60,636 nt of DNA from IMG/VR virus record IMGVR_UViG_3300042908_000332, positions 1-60,636 of that record; one strand, 5' to 3'. Shown here piece after piece: positions 47,501-56,129 of the stretch. Numbering within the stretch: the stretch's first letter is position 1; each line of letters opens with the position of its first letter. The notes beneath the pieces are model-generated. The model did no database searches. It worked only from the letters and a program-made list of their open reading frames with translations, and was not told the origin of the DNA. Both the position numbers and the translations under genes were made by a program. This DNA comes from a virus.

Positions 47501-49190
47501 TGAATCAATGTTTGGTTCATCTGCTAATTTAGCAATGAAAGCCATTAAGAAAGGTGGCGAAGCATCAGTTCGTGGTGTTGTTGAAACAGTAGAGGAAGCA
47601 TCACAGGAACTTACAAACATATATACTGACGAGTTACGTAACCGTGGTTTCTTTGATGAGGTACAATCAAGATTCGGAACACTTGATGAGGTTCAGAAAT
47701 TCTTAGTTTCCTCATTTGTTATGGGTGCTGGCTTCGGTCTTGTATCAGGAAGCACTGCTGATGATGCTTACGAATCATTAAGTGAAGAAAAGAAAAAGCA
47801 GGTAAACGATGTAATCAATGCTGTAAAGGCTGATTATAACTATGCAGAGAATAAAACTGAGGACTACGTTGAAGCTCAGGAACGTCAGAATAAACGTCAA
47901 GAAAACGTAGAGAAAGACCCTGAAATTAAACAGGAAGTAACCGAAACAGGTGATATAGAATTTGACGTAGAGGGAATAGAAAAAACGGCAGAAGGTAAAC
48001 CATCCTCAGTTGAAGTTGAGGAGTCAACATTTACTGAACCTGTAGAATTATTTAATATTGAAGGAAATGATCAAGAAAACCAGCAAGGGGTACCAAGTAA
48101 AGTCGGAGAAGGGGAAAAACCTGTCGAAGAACAACCTGTCACTAAACCAAGCGAAGAAGCGCCTAGCCCTAGTGGAGTGGTTCAAGGAGAACAAGGGCAA
48201 ACTCAAGAAAAAATAACTGATGCAAGTAAATTTAATTGGGAGCAAGCTAAAGATTTTAGTGACGATGTTTTAAATGAAAAAATCGAAGAAGCTAAGATAG
48301 ATTTACAAAATGCAACTAATGAAATTGAACGAGAAAGATTACAAGATAAAATAGGTTTTGCTGAAAGCATACTTGAAGAAAGATCAGCTCAAGAAGTAGC
48401 ACCTGAAACAACTACTGAAAAAGAAAAAGGCAGAAGACCTAGAACAACTAAGATTGCTGGAGCTAAAGAGCGAGAAGTAACTACTGAACCTGTCGGAAAA
48501 ACCGAAGAGTTGCCAGTTGATGAAAAAAAAGAATCAAATCTTAAAGGCGTAAAGTATTCAGATATAGTAGTTGGCGGTAAATTCTTAGAGAAAATTTTAG
48601 ATGAAAATAATCTAAATGAAGAAGATAAAAAAATCGTAAGACAATTATTTGACAGGAATATAGGGTATTTTGATTTTGATAAAAACTCAGAGGCAAAATG
48701 GCAAATGAGCGCAGCAAATCCAGAAGATATTAATGATATATCAGATGCTTTAACTGGGTTGTCTGCTGCTGAGTTTTCTGCATATAATGATTATAACATT
48801 GGAAATTACAATGCTATCAAGCCTGCGTTAAAATATGTACTTGAAGCAAGTGAGAAAGGTGAGTACTCTGATGCTGTTATAAAAGCAGTCAAAGAAATAA
48901 AAAACCTAGCTGAAAATGCAAAATCATCAAATCAGATGATGTATGCAATAAATTCAGATAAACTAATTGGAGACTTAGGAATAGAAAAAGCACAACCAAC
49001 TCCTACCAATCCATTCGAAGAAATATCAGATGCTAATAAGCTAAAAGGTACAGCTAAGACAAACGCTATTAAAGACCTTAAAAAGAAGTATGGCGCTGAC
49101 TATAATAGAATTTCAAAAATAGATACTAACTTTGCTAGTATAGTGAAAACGCTAGAAAAGAATAATTTAATCAATAAAGATTGCGGATAA
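44523..49190 (+). CDS. Giant internal virion (ejection) protein, 1555 aa
   Basis: 1555 residues. Residues 1-190 are proline/glutamate/threonine rich and disordered. Two copies of a 45-residue beta module follow (about 203-250 and 256-300; YKYGDNIYQKKDDQWYKDV and YVYDKHLYKKKGDNWYKEV). Then come long helical regions with coiled coil, and three hydrophobic stretches between about 875 and 1085 (MVGTTAGIIVPLIVTEMV; YFMSGLIGGAASNAF; VSSFVMGAGFGLVSGS), which could cross the cell envelope during ejection. The last 300 residues are charged. No lysozyme or polymerase motif was seen. Confidence 0.75.
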   Translation: MEENLMQTQTGGTGETIQLQTQETPSAEQFDVKINPQVDSEPPAPTQPIEPVKPVTVPTQQEAQQQAILPTAPVEEPTPAQPVDDLDAIFNDDEIVKPRPLSIPNQPPNPETPKLGEITEVDTSFVKPLNIVEDVEIPEQKVEPEKPVEIPVPLVEDPNNPGILIQATTPKQTSTEYNNKPVTVTNQGHVVKNTEVKTAEAKPDGFYKYGDNIYQKKDDQWYKDVTGQGGFKLIEKDAEERTKELNLNARTLNYDPKGDYYVYDKHLYKKKGDNWYKEVKGEFVKLKEGNVAQRQAELNRNAIPYRPGGKSYAVNMAENIITPKYGRIGDFNSYNLLTSGGDKTVAAGMSFSSLTAPKIAAKDRMYNDDGTYNFNYDANYAKSTPENRAVIDAANKPVSQPVVPISYLLPSVKLVTGLDLNAVKNSAEELQDPKYQQAFYNASNFAEKDLMTMFAENNKLSKDQFTQLVKYQDQVKKIVGDGTYTADKAKALAGVMASTENFFNQARDVNTFVNEAYSKDMSLGQYSLDQKKQDYMEQLNLRDNSDFQDAAKESFESTVAIADFIQENIDSGKMMYDRVNGGYKFSNNISETEKRYIETQLSKMTSDYNKLEQENYASVRGEISEFKGELSGINAQINSLKKQAQGLSSDDPRLKEINGQLFGLNKQKELLEKKIDNKESLLSTVFKTEPQKFAKETAKNLTETSQTILSAIPKEFSPKERFDFFYRQLSTANDGLAKANQIDEEYLTRLSRRFRDMLDWGGYFSLSEAEKEYLHNKAMLNQLAPLYYNNDFGITKSSGDFFESFMNGFSKALLPNTSASDGYFAQSEAANTMKSFLEEKGFTEEDMLDEDAFKELEDATRVDFLSRENWGNMVGTTAGIIVPLIVTEMVPGSAVKVGNSVEKLVAGTNNVQKAAQYVNRATDAFDAAMSTTKLGRFLLPAVKEGVKFEATGRLFGSTEDEMYFMSGLIGGAASNAFTKVLAKMTPPQAAKYIESMFGSSANLAMKAIKKGGEASVRGVVETVEEASQELTNIYTDELRNRGFFDEVQSRFGTLDEVQKFLVSSFVMGAGFGLVSGSTADDAYESLSEEKKKQVNDVINAVKADYNYAENKTEDYVEAQERQNKRQENVEKDPEIKQEVTETGDIEFDVEGIEKTAEGKPSSVEVEESTFTEPVELFNIEGNDQENQQGVPSKVGEGEKPVEEQPVTKPSEEAPSPSGVVQGEQGQTQEKITDASKFNWEQAKDFSDDVLNEKIEEAKIDLQNATNEIERERLQDKIGFAESILEERSAQEVAPETTTEKEKGRRPRTTKIAGAKEREVTTEPVGKTEELPVDEKKESNLKGVKYSDIVVGGKFLEKILDENNLNEEDKKIVRQLFDRNIGYFDFDKNSEAKWQMSAANPEDINDISDALTGLSAAEFSAYNDYNIGNYNAIKPALKYVLEASEKGEYSDAVIKAVKEIKNLAENAKSSNQMMYAINSDKLIGDLGIEKAQPTPTNPFEEISDANKLKGTAKTNAIKDLKKKYGADYNRISKIDTNFASIVKTLEKNNLINKDCG

Positions 49191-49657
49191 TGAAAAGACT
49201 ATTGACAAATCAGGAAGTAGAGATGATTAACTCTTTGGGGCATGAAGAGCTTAAAGCTAGTCAGACGTACCTTCACCTGTCTAATACAATGAAAACTATT
49301 GGGTTCTTTGGTGCTGAAAAGTTCTTTATGAATGAGTCAAATAGTGAGCGTGAGCATTTTAACGGATTAGAGACGTTCATGAATGATATGAATGAGCAGA
49401 TTGAAGTTCGTGCATTAGAAGCTGTAGATTTAGACGTAGATGACCTTATGGAAGCATTTGAGGTTGCTATGGAAATGGAAGCTGACCTTCTTGCTAAATA
49501 CGAAGAAGCTTGGGACAAATGCAGTCCTAAAATTAAACCACTTATCCACCATTACATCGAGAAGCAAGTAGAAAGCGTTGGAGAGTATGGTGATTTAATC
49601 GCTCGTTTAAGCAGAACTAGCGAACCTATTTTGATTGATCAAGAACTAGGAAAGTAA
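49190..49657 (+). CDS. Ferritin-like iron-storage protein
   Basis: 155 residues from the ATG at 49190 (MKRLLTNQEVEMINSLGHEE); a start nine bases earlier would need TTG. It aligns by eye with bacterial FtnA over its full length: E20 (in HEELKAS), E53 and H56 (SEREHF, the ExxH motif), E97 (MEMEADLL), E128 and E132 (KQVESVGEYG), matching the di-iron ferroxidase ligands E17, E50, H53, E94, and the E126/E127-E130 group with a near-constant offset of three. Even the end ILIDQELG resembles FtnA YFIDKEL. It would oxidise and store Fe(II). The start overlaps the 1555-residue gene's stop, and the next ejection gene begins one base after it, so it is expressed with virion proteins. Confidence 0.92.
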   Translation: MKRLLTNQEVEMINSLGHEELKASQTYLHLSNTMKTIGFFGAEKFFMNESNSEREHFNGLETFMNDMNEQIEVRALEAVDLDVDDLMEAFEVAMEMEADLLAKYEEAWDKCSPKIKPLIHHYIEKQVESVGEYGDLIARLSRTSEPILIDQELGK

Positions 49658-49658
49658 T

Positions 49659-52600
49659 ATGGCAAAGCCTTGCAGATACCAATTGCCAGGTGAAGACACA
49701 TGGATGTCTGAATCTGAATTTAAGAAAGCACTCAACGATGGGCTTATTGATAAGTACATTGGAGAAGGCACAATTGCCATTCGTAATTTCAAGCCTAGAG
49801 CTCAAGCAGCTCCTGTTGTAGAAACACCTGCCGTAGAAGCACCTGTAGCTCCTGTTGTAGAAGCCAAGACAGAAGCACCTGTACAAACTGAAAAAACAGA
49901 AGAACAAATTGCTAACGACATTTCATTAAATACTGAAAGAAGAAAAAGAGAAATAAGTAATGAATCTAATGAGGAATTTCCTATTCTTCAATATGATGGA
50001 AATAATGAAAAAGTTAAAGCAGAGGTAGATTACCACAATAATGAAACATCTAGAGTAAATAAAGATGGATCATGGTCAAATAGATATGCGAATAAAATAA
50101 TACAGAAATTAATATTTTCTGTTGGAAATAAGTCAACAAGAACTATTTCTACAGCGTTAAGGAATGCAGGATTTTTCATACCCGCTTCGAATGATTTAGG
50201 TTCTAGCACTAAATCATCAGGTGGATTAAGTTTGTATTTATCAGATTCATCTGAATTTATAGCTGATGAGTATTCATCTTTAGATGATAAAGTTAAGGCA
50301 ACAGAAATACTTACCAAGTTAGCCAATAAATTAGGTATAGAAGTAGCTACTTTAGAAACAGAAGCTAAAAGGCCTGTAGAAGTAATTAAAACAGAAGCTG
50401 AATCTAAAACAGAAGCGCCTAAAGCTGAACCTACTCAAGCAAAAGAATCTGAGGCTGAATACCAAAAAGAAGAGCCTACTGAACAACCTAAAACACAAGA
50501 AGACTACATCAAGGCTGCTAGAGAAAGCAATGGTGATTATGCTATTGTATTAGGTAGAACAGGAAATCAGGTTGTCTACAAAAAGAACAGACGTACAGGA
50601 AGATGGCAAGGGCTTACCGGTAAAGGTGAATTCGTTGACGTTAATGACGAAATGAATAGAAAGGCTAACGATGCTGTTAACTATACTCGTAAAGACAAAA
50701 AAGTTGTCATGATGAGCACGGTTAAAAACGGTATTACTAGCACTGATGAGTTCGTTTATGATTACAATACTAACGAATGGAAGAAAAGGTCTGAGGATGG
50801 ATATCTATACGGTATAGGTCCAGAATTAGCCGCTAAAGCTGAACAAAGATTTTTAGTTGAGAATCCTAAGCGAGCCCCTAAAACAAAAGAAGAAGTTAAG
50901 CAAAGAATAAGCGATGCAATTGACGGACTCAAAGCCGATGAAGGTATTGCTATGTCATCTCTTATTCCTATTCCACCTAAATACTGGAACAAAATACTCG
51001 ATTTAGTTAAAGAGGCAATGTTTAAGGGTGTAGACTTTAGCTTTGCTGTTAATGATGCTGCTAGAAAAGTATTTAATGAAGCAATTAAAAACAAAGAGAT
51101 TACTCGCTCTGAAGCTGATGAGTACATTAGAAATATCAATGATGACAAAAATGAATCTATTCCAGAGTTAACATCTATTAAAAAAGCGTTTACTAGTGAC
51201 CTTGCTCAACAGGTTGCAGAAAAAGGAATTGATAGAATGTCATACTCAGAGGCGTTTAAAATTGCTGAAGAAGCTATAAATTCAGGTAAAATAAACCCTG
51301 ATAATTTAGTCGATCAAGTTATAGATAATCCAAGACCATTAGATGCTATTGAAACAGCTGTGTTTACTTATAGCAAAACCAAATTATCTAATGACCTAAA
51401 AGAACTTTACGATAAGTTAGACTCATCTAGTAATCCTAGCGCTGAAACAGAAATAAATCAGCAAATCAAGATATTAACTGATAAAATGCTTAAATACGAT
51501 ATTGCTTCAAATATCGTTGGTTACATACAAGGTTTGTCTTTATCTATCCGTAGAGTAATGCTTAATGCTGATTATGATTTAGTTTTGCCTCAGATTAAAA
51601 AACTTTATTCTGATGCAGGAAAAGAGATGCCTGAAGGCTTAGAGCAAAAAATAAAAGATGCTCAAAAGGAATTCAGAAGATTAAATCGTGAAATAGAAAA
51701 ATTAAGAAACGAAGCTCAAAAAGCAAAAGAAGAAGACGCTGTAGAAAGCATTGCTGAGTCAACTAAAAGACCTTCTAAAAAATCAAAAGGCACTCCTAAG
51801 ATGTCTATGTCATCTGATGGTAAAATAGCTGTTAGTAACGAATCTATAAGAAATGCCGTATTGAATGGCGCAAAAGAAATAGAGGATGTTATTGAAGCTG
51901 TACGTGATGAGGTTAAATCGAAGTTTCCTGACGCTACAGACCGTCAAATTAGAGATGCAATATCTAATTACGGTAAAGAAATTAATAAGACAAAAGACGA
52001 AATAACTGAAGAAATAGAAAGAATTAGAAGGATTGGTAAGATTTTATCAAAACTCGAAGATGTTCAGAATCAGATTAAGAACAAAACATCTAAGATTAAA
52101 AATCCAGAAATCAAGACTAAAGCTATAAAAATTCTAAGTCTTCGTGAGTCAGAATTAAAAAGAGCACTAAAGCAAGCTATGTCTGAAATACCTGTAACAG
52201 AGCAGGAAATGAAAGACTTCCAAAAATATAAACTAGAGGCATACAAAAAAAGTATGACTGATAGAATTACTGAACTAAAAAGAAGAATTGACGAAGGTGA
52301 TTTCTCCACCAAGAAAAGAACTCGTGCATTTGAATTAGATGCTGAAGCTAAAAAACTAGAGGCCGAAAGACAAGCTATTATAGAAGACTTTGAGTATGCT
52401 AAAACAAAAGCAGAAATGGAGGTTGAGCCTCAGCTTAAGACACTTAATAGAGCTATGCTTAGCGCATTTAACCTTCCTAAAGGATTGATTGCATCTATTG
52501 ACGTTTCCGCTCCATTCCGTCAGGGAATCATATTTATGATGACTCAGAATCCGCTAAAATCAGCTCAACAATTAAAGCAGATGTTTGGATTTTGGGGTAA

Positions 52601-53804
52601 TACTAAAAATTATGACAAATGGCTTGCTGAACTCAAAGCTTCGGATGAGTATGCTTTAATTAAAGCGAGTGGAGTTTATATATCAGAGCAAAACGGAAAG
52701 CTATCTGCTATGGAGGAAGTTTTTGCTAACAACCTAGGTAATAAAATACCATTACTTGGTCAGTCATATAAAATAAAGGGGGCTAAATTACCGGGTCTTG
52801 ATTTATACAAGAGATCTGAAGCTGCTTATTCCGGATTCTTAAATAATTTAAGAGTTCAATCTTTTATGGATGGAGCTCAATTACTTAAGGAAAATGGATA
52901 TACAATTCAGAATAATCCTGAAGTATTTAAGGATTGGGCAAATTATGTGAATTCAGCAACAGGAAGGGGTAATATGAATCCACAATTAGCTGTTAAATTA
53001 GGACCTATATTTTTCTCTCCTAGGTTAATTAAAGCGAGACTTGAGCAAATTGGAGTAAGCGATGCGCTTGCTTTATTTGGATTGTCTGACGGATTCTACA
53101 TGAAAATGTCTCCTCCTGCTAGAGCTATGGCTTTAAAAAGAATGGGTGCTTTCATGGGGGTTATGGGTACTATAATAGGATTAGCTGCATTATACTACAA
53201 TAATGATGATGATGATAAAACATCTGTTGAGTTAGACCCTAGAAGTTCTGATTTTGGTAAACTTAAATTTGGAAACACTAGAGTTGACCTTACAGGTGGT
53301 TTCGCTACATACTATAGAGCATTTGGTCAATTCCTTTCTGGAAAAAGAAAGGACATCAATACAGGTGAAATTCAAAAATTAAATCAAGGATTTGGTAAGA
53401 AGACTAGATTTGAAGTGCTGCAAGATTTTTATGGCAATAAATTATCTCCATTTGCTCAAAAAGTTTATCAATACACTGCTGTATCAGATGAAGAAAGAGA
53501 AAGAAGAGCTCTTGAAGAATCATCTCAAGAAACTGTATTTAACAAAGCTGGATTGCCAGTATGGTTTCAAGATATAACCATACCACTTTGGATGCGTGAC
53601 GTTGAACCCATTATGAAGGATCAAGGAAATGGAACAGGATTATTCTTGATTGGATTAAGTTTACTTGGTGAAGGTGTACAATACTATGAAGCAAAAGGCG
53701 GCTCATCAAGTCCAAGTAATCAATCATTTGAGTTTAAAGATCAATTCCAAGAATTTAAAGATATTGATAGTGAATTCGAAACATCCGACCCATTCAAAAA
53801 CTAA
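49659..53804 (+). CDS. Giant internal virion (ejection) protein, 1381 aa
   Basis: 1381 residues. It starts MAKPCRYQLPGEDTWMSESE, a head typical of large polyvalent phage proteins with a WMSE.EFK..L..GL. motif. After an alanine/proline/glutamate-rich stretch come two beta modules (about 291-340 and 347-395; VVYKKNRRTGRWQGLTGKG, FVYDYNTNEWKKRSEDG) that resemble those in the 1555-residue protein. Long coiled coils follow. Near the end is a conserved block (NYVNSATGRGNMNPQLAVKL) plus one membrane segment (AFMGVMGTIIGLAALYY) before NNDDDD. It probably enters the cell ahead of DNA. No catalytic motif was seen. Confidence 0.75.
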   Translation: MAKPCRYQLPGEDTWMSESEFKKALNDGLIDKYIGEGTIAIRNFKPRAQAAPVVETPAVEAPVAPVVEAKTEAPVQTEKTEEQIANDISLNTERRKREISNESNEEFPILQYDGNNEKVKAEVDYHNNETSRVNKDGSWSNRYANKIIQKLIFSVGNKSTRTISTALRNAGFFIPASNDLGSSTKSSGGLSLYLSDSSEFIADEYSSLDDKVKATEILTKLANKLGIEVATLETEAKRPVEVIKTEAESKTEAPKAEPTQAKESEAEYQKEEPTEQPKTQEDYIKAARESNGDYAIVLGRTGNQVVYKKNRRTGRWQGLTGKGEFVDVNDEMNRKANDAVNYTRKDKKVVMMSTVKNGITSTDEFVYDYNTNEWKKRSEDGYLYGIGPELAAKAEQRFLVENPKRAPKTKEEVKQRISDAIDGLKADEGIAMSSLIPIPPKYWNKILDLVKEAMFKGVDFSFAVNDAARKVFNEAIKNKEITRSEADEYIRNINDDKNESIPELTSIKKAFTSDLAQQVAEKGIDRMSYSEAFKIAEEAINSGKINPDNLVDQVIDNPRPLDAIETAVFTYSKTKLSNDLKELYDKLDSSSNPSAETEINQQIKILTDKMLKYDIASNIVGYIQGLSLSIRRVMLNADYDLVLPQIKKLYSDAGKEMPEGLEQKIKDAQKEFRRLNREIEKLRNEAQKAKEEDAVESIAESTKRPSKKSKGTPKMSMSSDGKIAVSNESIRNAVLNGAKEIEDVIEAVRDEVKSKFPDATDRQIRDAISNYGKEINKTKDEITEEIERIRRIGKILSKLEDVQNQIKNKTSKIKNPEIKTKAIKILSLRESELKRALKQAMSEIPVTEQEMKDFQKYKLEAYKKSMTDRITELKRRIDEGDFSTKKRTRAFELDAEAKKLEAERQAIIEDFEYAKTKAEMEVEPQLKTLNRAMLSAFNLPKGLIASIDVSAPFRQGIIFMMTQNPLKSAQQLKQMFGFWGNTKNYDKWLAELKASDEYALIKASGVYISEQNGKLSAMEEVFANNLGNKIPLLGQSYKIKGAKLPGLDLYKRSEAAYSGFLNNLRVQSFMDGAQLLKENGYTIQNNPEVFKDWANYVNSATGRGNMNPQLAVKLGPIFFSPRLIKARLEQIGVSDALALFGLSDGFYMKMSPPARAMALKRMGAFMGVMGTIIGLAALYYNNDDDDKTSVELDPRSSDFGKLKFGNTRVDLTGGFATYYRAFGQFLSGKRKDINTGEIQKLNQGFGKKTRFEVLQDFYGNKLSPFAQKVYQYTAVSDEERERRALEESSQETVFNKAGLPVWFQDITIPLWMRDVEPIMKDQGNGTGLFLIGLSLLGEGVQYYEAKGGSSSPSNQSFEFKDQFQEFKDIDSEFETSDPFKN

Positions 53805-53813
53805 CCTAAAAAG

Positions 53814-53840
53814 TTGACAATTAAATAAAACTTAAATTTG
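53814..53840 (+). promoter_or_regulatory. Promoter of the cysteine-rich and tail-fibre genes
   Basis: TTG (53814-53816) and TAAATTTG (53833-53840) with 16 bases between; the ATG is 15 bases after the box. Spacing is a little short but the -7 box is complete. Confidence 0.55.
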
Positions 53841-53855
53841 TAACAATAACAAAAA

Positions 53856-54605
53856 ATGGCAACACCTATTAACAATCCATTCAAAGCTTCGTTACTCGTT
53901 GACGGATGTAGTTCATTAGAGGTATCTTGCGACTGCAAAAAGATTACTTTCAAGGACACATCTAACTACACGACTAACGATTTGCCTGGTCATGAGTCTA
54001 GTGATTTTACTAGCCGTACTATTACCATAACTCGTGGTGACGGCAGTTCGTACATCATGGCTACGTCTGATATTGCTAATAGGGATTTTACTATACCACC
54101 TCACAATATTTCTAATAACACGTTTTCGTATTCATTTACGAACACTGATGAGGATGGTCTATGGAAAGTTGAATTATGTACTTATCCTAATTGGCGAGAT
54201 GATGTATTCTATCAAGCGTTTCTTAAGCCTATTGTACTCCGGAATGGTGTCCTTTATCAGGCTGTTGGCTCTTCCACCGCTATTGATCCTGCTCTTGATA
54301 CGAGCCACACTTATTGGTCTGTTTATACTGATACTAGCGATTGCAGCGACACTCGTTACTGTACTTCGCAAACCATTGTAATTACCTGCATTTCTATTGA
54401 GAACTGTTATCGTCAAGCTGTTGCTGATGCGTTCTGTGGTATGCAAACTAACCCTTGTAAAGATATGTGTGGAAACGCTTCCTTTATGAAGGCTATGAAG
54501 ATGAGAATTACTTTAGACGGATTAGAATTCGCTGCTTGTGCTTTTGACTGGGTTAACGCTCAGAAGCATATGGATATACTTAAATCACTTTGTTGCTGTA
54601 ACTAA
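53856..54605 (+). CDS. Cysteine-rich tail protein 1
   Basis: 249 residues with about 18 cysteines, including LLVDGCSSLEVSCDCKKITF near the start and DILKSLCCCN at the end. In the middle YQAVGSSTAIDPALDTSHTY plus WSVYT looks like a small carbohydrate-binding repeat (W..Y). The rest is beta-rich (TSRTITITRGDGSSYIMATS). Likely a tail or baseplate component; the family is common in Bacteroidota phages before the fibre genes but has no name known to me. Confidence 0.72.
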   Translation: MATPINNPFKASLLVDGCSSLEVSCDCKKITFKDTSNYTTNDLPGHESSDFTSRTITITRGDGSSYIMATSDIANRDFTIPPHNISNNTFSYSFTNTDEDGLWKVELCTYPNWRDDVFYQAFLKPIVLRNGVLYQAVGSSTAIDPALDTSHTYWSVYTDTSDCSDTRYCTSQTIVITCISIENCYRQAVADAFCGMQTNPCKDMCGNASFMKAMKMRITLDGLEFAACAFDWVNAQKHMDILKSLCCCN

Positions 54606-55537
54606 TGGCCTGTAACTGTAATCAAACACCTAACTGCGCAGAGGTTTCAACTTGCCTCTGTGGAGTCGTAATGGATATTTACGACAGCGGAGTTTTTGTT
54701 GAGTCTATTGTATTCAATACGTATACTGACGGTGTCAATACGTTCTTTGAGACTACTGAAGATACGGCATTTAATCCACCTGTAACATCACCTATTACTA
54801 TTTCCTATAATGCTGATGCTTGGGAAATGTCATATGGATCAGGAGATGAAACTGTTGTGTTTGGTACATTTACTACCACATCTATTTGTCCTATTACTGA
54901 TTGTGATTGGGTATTAGATCCTATTATTTTAAGTCCTACATTTACTATTAGTGTTTCTAGTGTTGACTGCGGATGCTGTGATGAATCATTGAATGTTGAA
55001 TTAACTTACTTAGGTGATGATTACACTGCTACTGCTTCAATTGTAAAAGATGAGTACGGTAATACATTGGCGTACAATGGTTATCCCTATTATTCGTTTA
55101 CCATTTATACGGGTGACGAACCATTCACTTACTACATATGGTTTAATGTAGATGAGTGGTATGTTTCTGAGGGACTTGGAATTGTAGATGATTTTGGTTC
55201 TAAATTAGATTCTACTTCTGAATGTCCATTTGGGCCATATGACATATCAGGATTATTCACAAGATTCTCTGTAACAGGAGCTGAGTGTTTTGATTGCTGT
55301 AATTATTATACGCCAAGATTTAGTAATTTTATCAAGAAAAAGAAATATCAGTTAGTTGACGGTATTTCTGCTATTCGTAGCAAAGAGCTGTTTGGCTTTA
55401 AATGTGGACCTGAATGGACTGATTTAGCGAAACAACACTTGATACTGAATGTATTGCATTGTTTGCCTTATGGCGTTTTATGCGAAGAGACCGAGCAATG
55501 TTTAATGAATAATTTGAATGAAAACTGTAACTGTTAA
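54605..55537 (+). CDS. Cysteine-rich tail protein 2
   Basis: 310 residues, MACNCNQTPNCAEVSTCLCG at the start and LMNNLNENCNC at the end, with VDCGCCDESLN and ECFDCCNYYTPRFSNFIKKK between. Otherwise beta-rich and acidic. It shares one base with gene 53856. The C-terminal part (FKCGPEWTDLAKQHLILNVL) is helical, similar in style to the end of tail protein 1, so the two may be partners. Metal binding is possible but not shown. Confidence 0.7.
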   Translation: MACNCNQTPNCAEVSTCLCGVVMDIYDSGVFVESIVFNTYTDGVNTFFETTEDTAFNPPVTSPITISYNADAWEMSYGSGDETVVFGTFTTTSICPITDCDWVLDPIILSPTFTISVSSVDCGCCDESLNVELTYLGDDYTATASIVKDEYGNTLAYNGYPYYSFTIYTGDEPFTYYIWFNVDEWYVSEGLGIVDDFGSKLDSTSECPFGPYDISGLFTRFSVTGAECFDCCNYYTPRFSNFIKKKKYQLVDGISAIRSKELFGFKCGPEWTDLAKQHLILNVLHCLPYGVLCEETEQCLMNNLNENCNC

Positions 55538-55540
55538 GAT

Positions 55541-56119
55541 ATGAGCTGTACTAACTGCGGAAGCAATAACTGTTCTTGTTCTGATAACTGTCCTAATAAG
55601 ACATCAGACATCACGGTATTTGATGGACAACTGAATGTATTGGAGGTTCCTTGTGGGGCTTCCTTAAACGATATTCTAGCCTTGCTTGAGGCGTATACTA
55701 CCAACATGGTCAATGAACTAAGTGGAATGGTTAGTGTTGTAATCACTACACCTAATCCAATTGGTCTTGCTGCTGGTACGTATTCTATTCAGCAGGTAAT
55801 TAATGCTATCCTTACTGCATTAACCAACATCGAAGGAGACATCACTACTTTAAGTCAGCAACAAGTTTATGTTGACGTAACTAAGACAGGTGCAAATACA
55901 TTGTTGGCTACACCATCAGGAGGCATTGCCCCATATACTTATCAGTGGTTTATTCAGGATTCTAGAGCTCAAATTACTATTTCTGGATCATCTACTAGTT
56001 CATCTGTCAGTCTTTTAGGTACTAATCCTGACATCAGTGATGCTTTGATTAAAGTTAGAGTTACTGATGCTAATGGAAGAAGAGCAAACGACTGCTATTA
56101 TTTACGAATTACTACTTAA
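55541..56119 (+). CDS. Cysteine-rich protein 3 with Ig/PKD-like domain
   Basis: 192 residues. The first 20 (MSCTNCGSNNCSCSDNCPNK) are a dense cysteine motif, then helices (LNDILALLEAYTTNMVNELS) and an Ig/PKD-like domain near 110-185 with the hallmark SGGIAPYTYQWF and a closing YYLRITT. PKD-like domains in phage tails bind sugars or other fibre parts. Start is three bases after the previous stop. Confidence 0.75.
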   Translation: MSCTNCGSNNCSCSDNCPNKTSDITVFDGQLNVLEVPCGASLNDILALLEAYTTNMVNELSGMVSVVITTPNPIGLAAGTYSIQQVINAILTALTNIEGDITTLSQQQVYVDVTKTGANTLLATPSGGIAPYTYQWFIQDSRAQITISGSSTSSSVSLLGTNPDISDALIKVRVTDANGRRANDCYYLRITT

Positions 56120-56129
56120 AAATTAAAAA

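Noticed and set aside
49181-49189. TTG start for the ferritin gene
   Set aside because: The ATG at 49190 overlaps the upstream stop in TAATG and aligns with FtnA from its first residues; the three extra codons add nothing.
44523-53804. Virion RNA polymerase in the giant proteins, as in crAss-like phages
   Set aside because: I looked for DxDxD-type catalytic motifs of such polymerases in all three giant proteins and found none.
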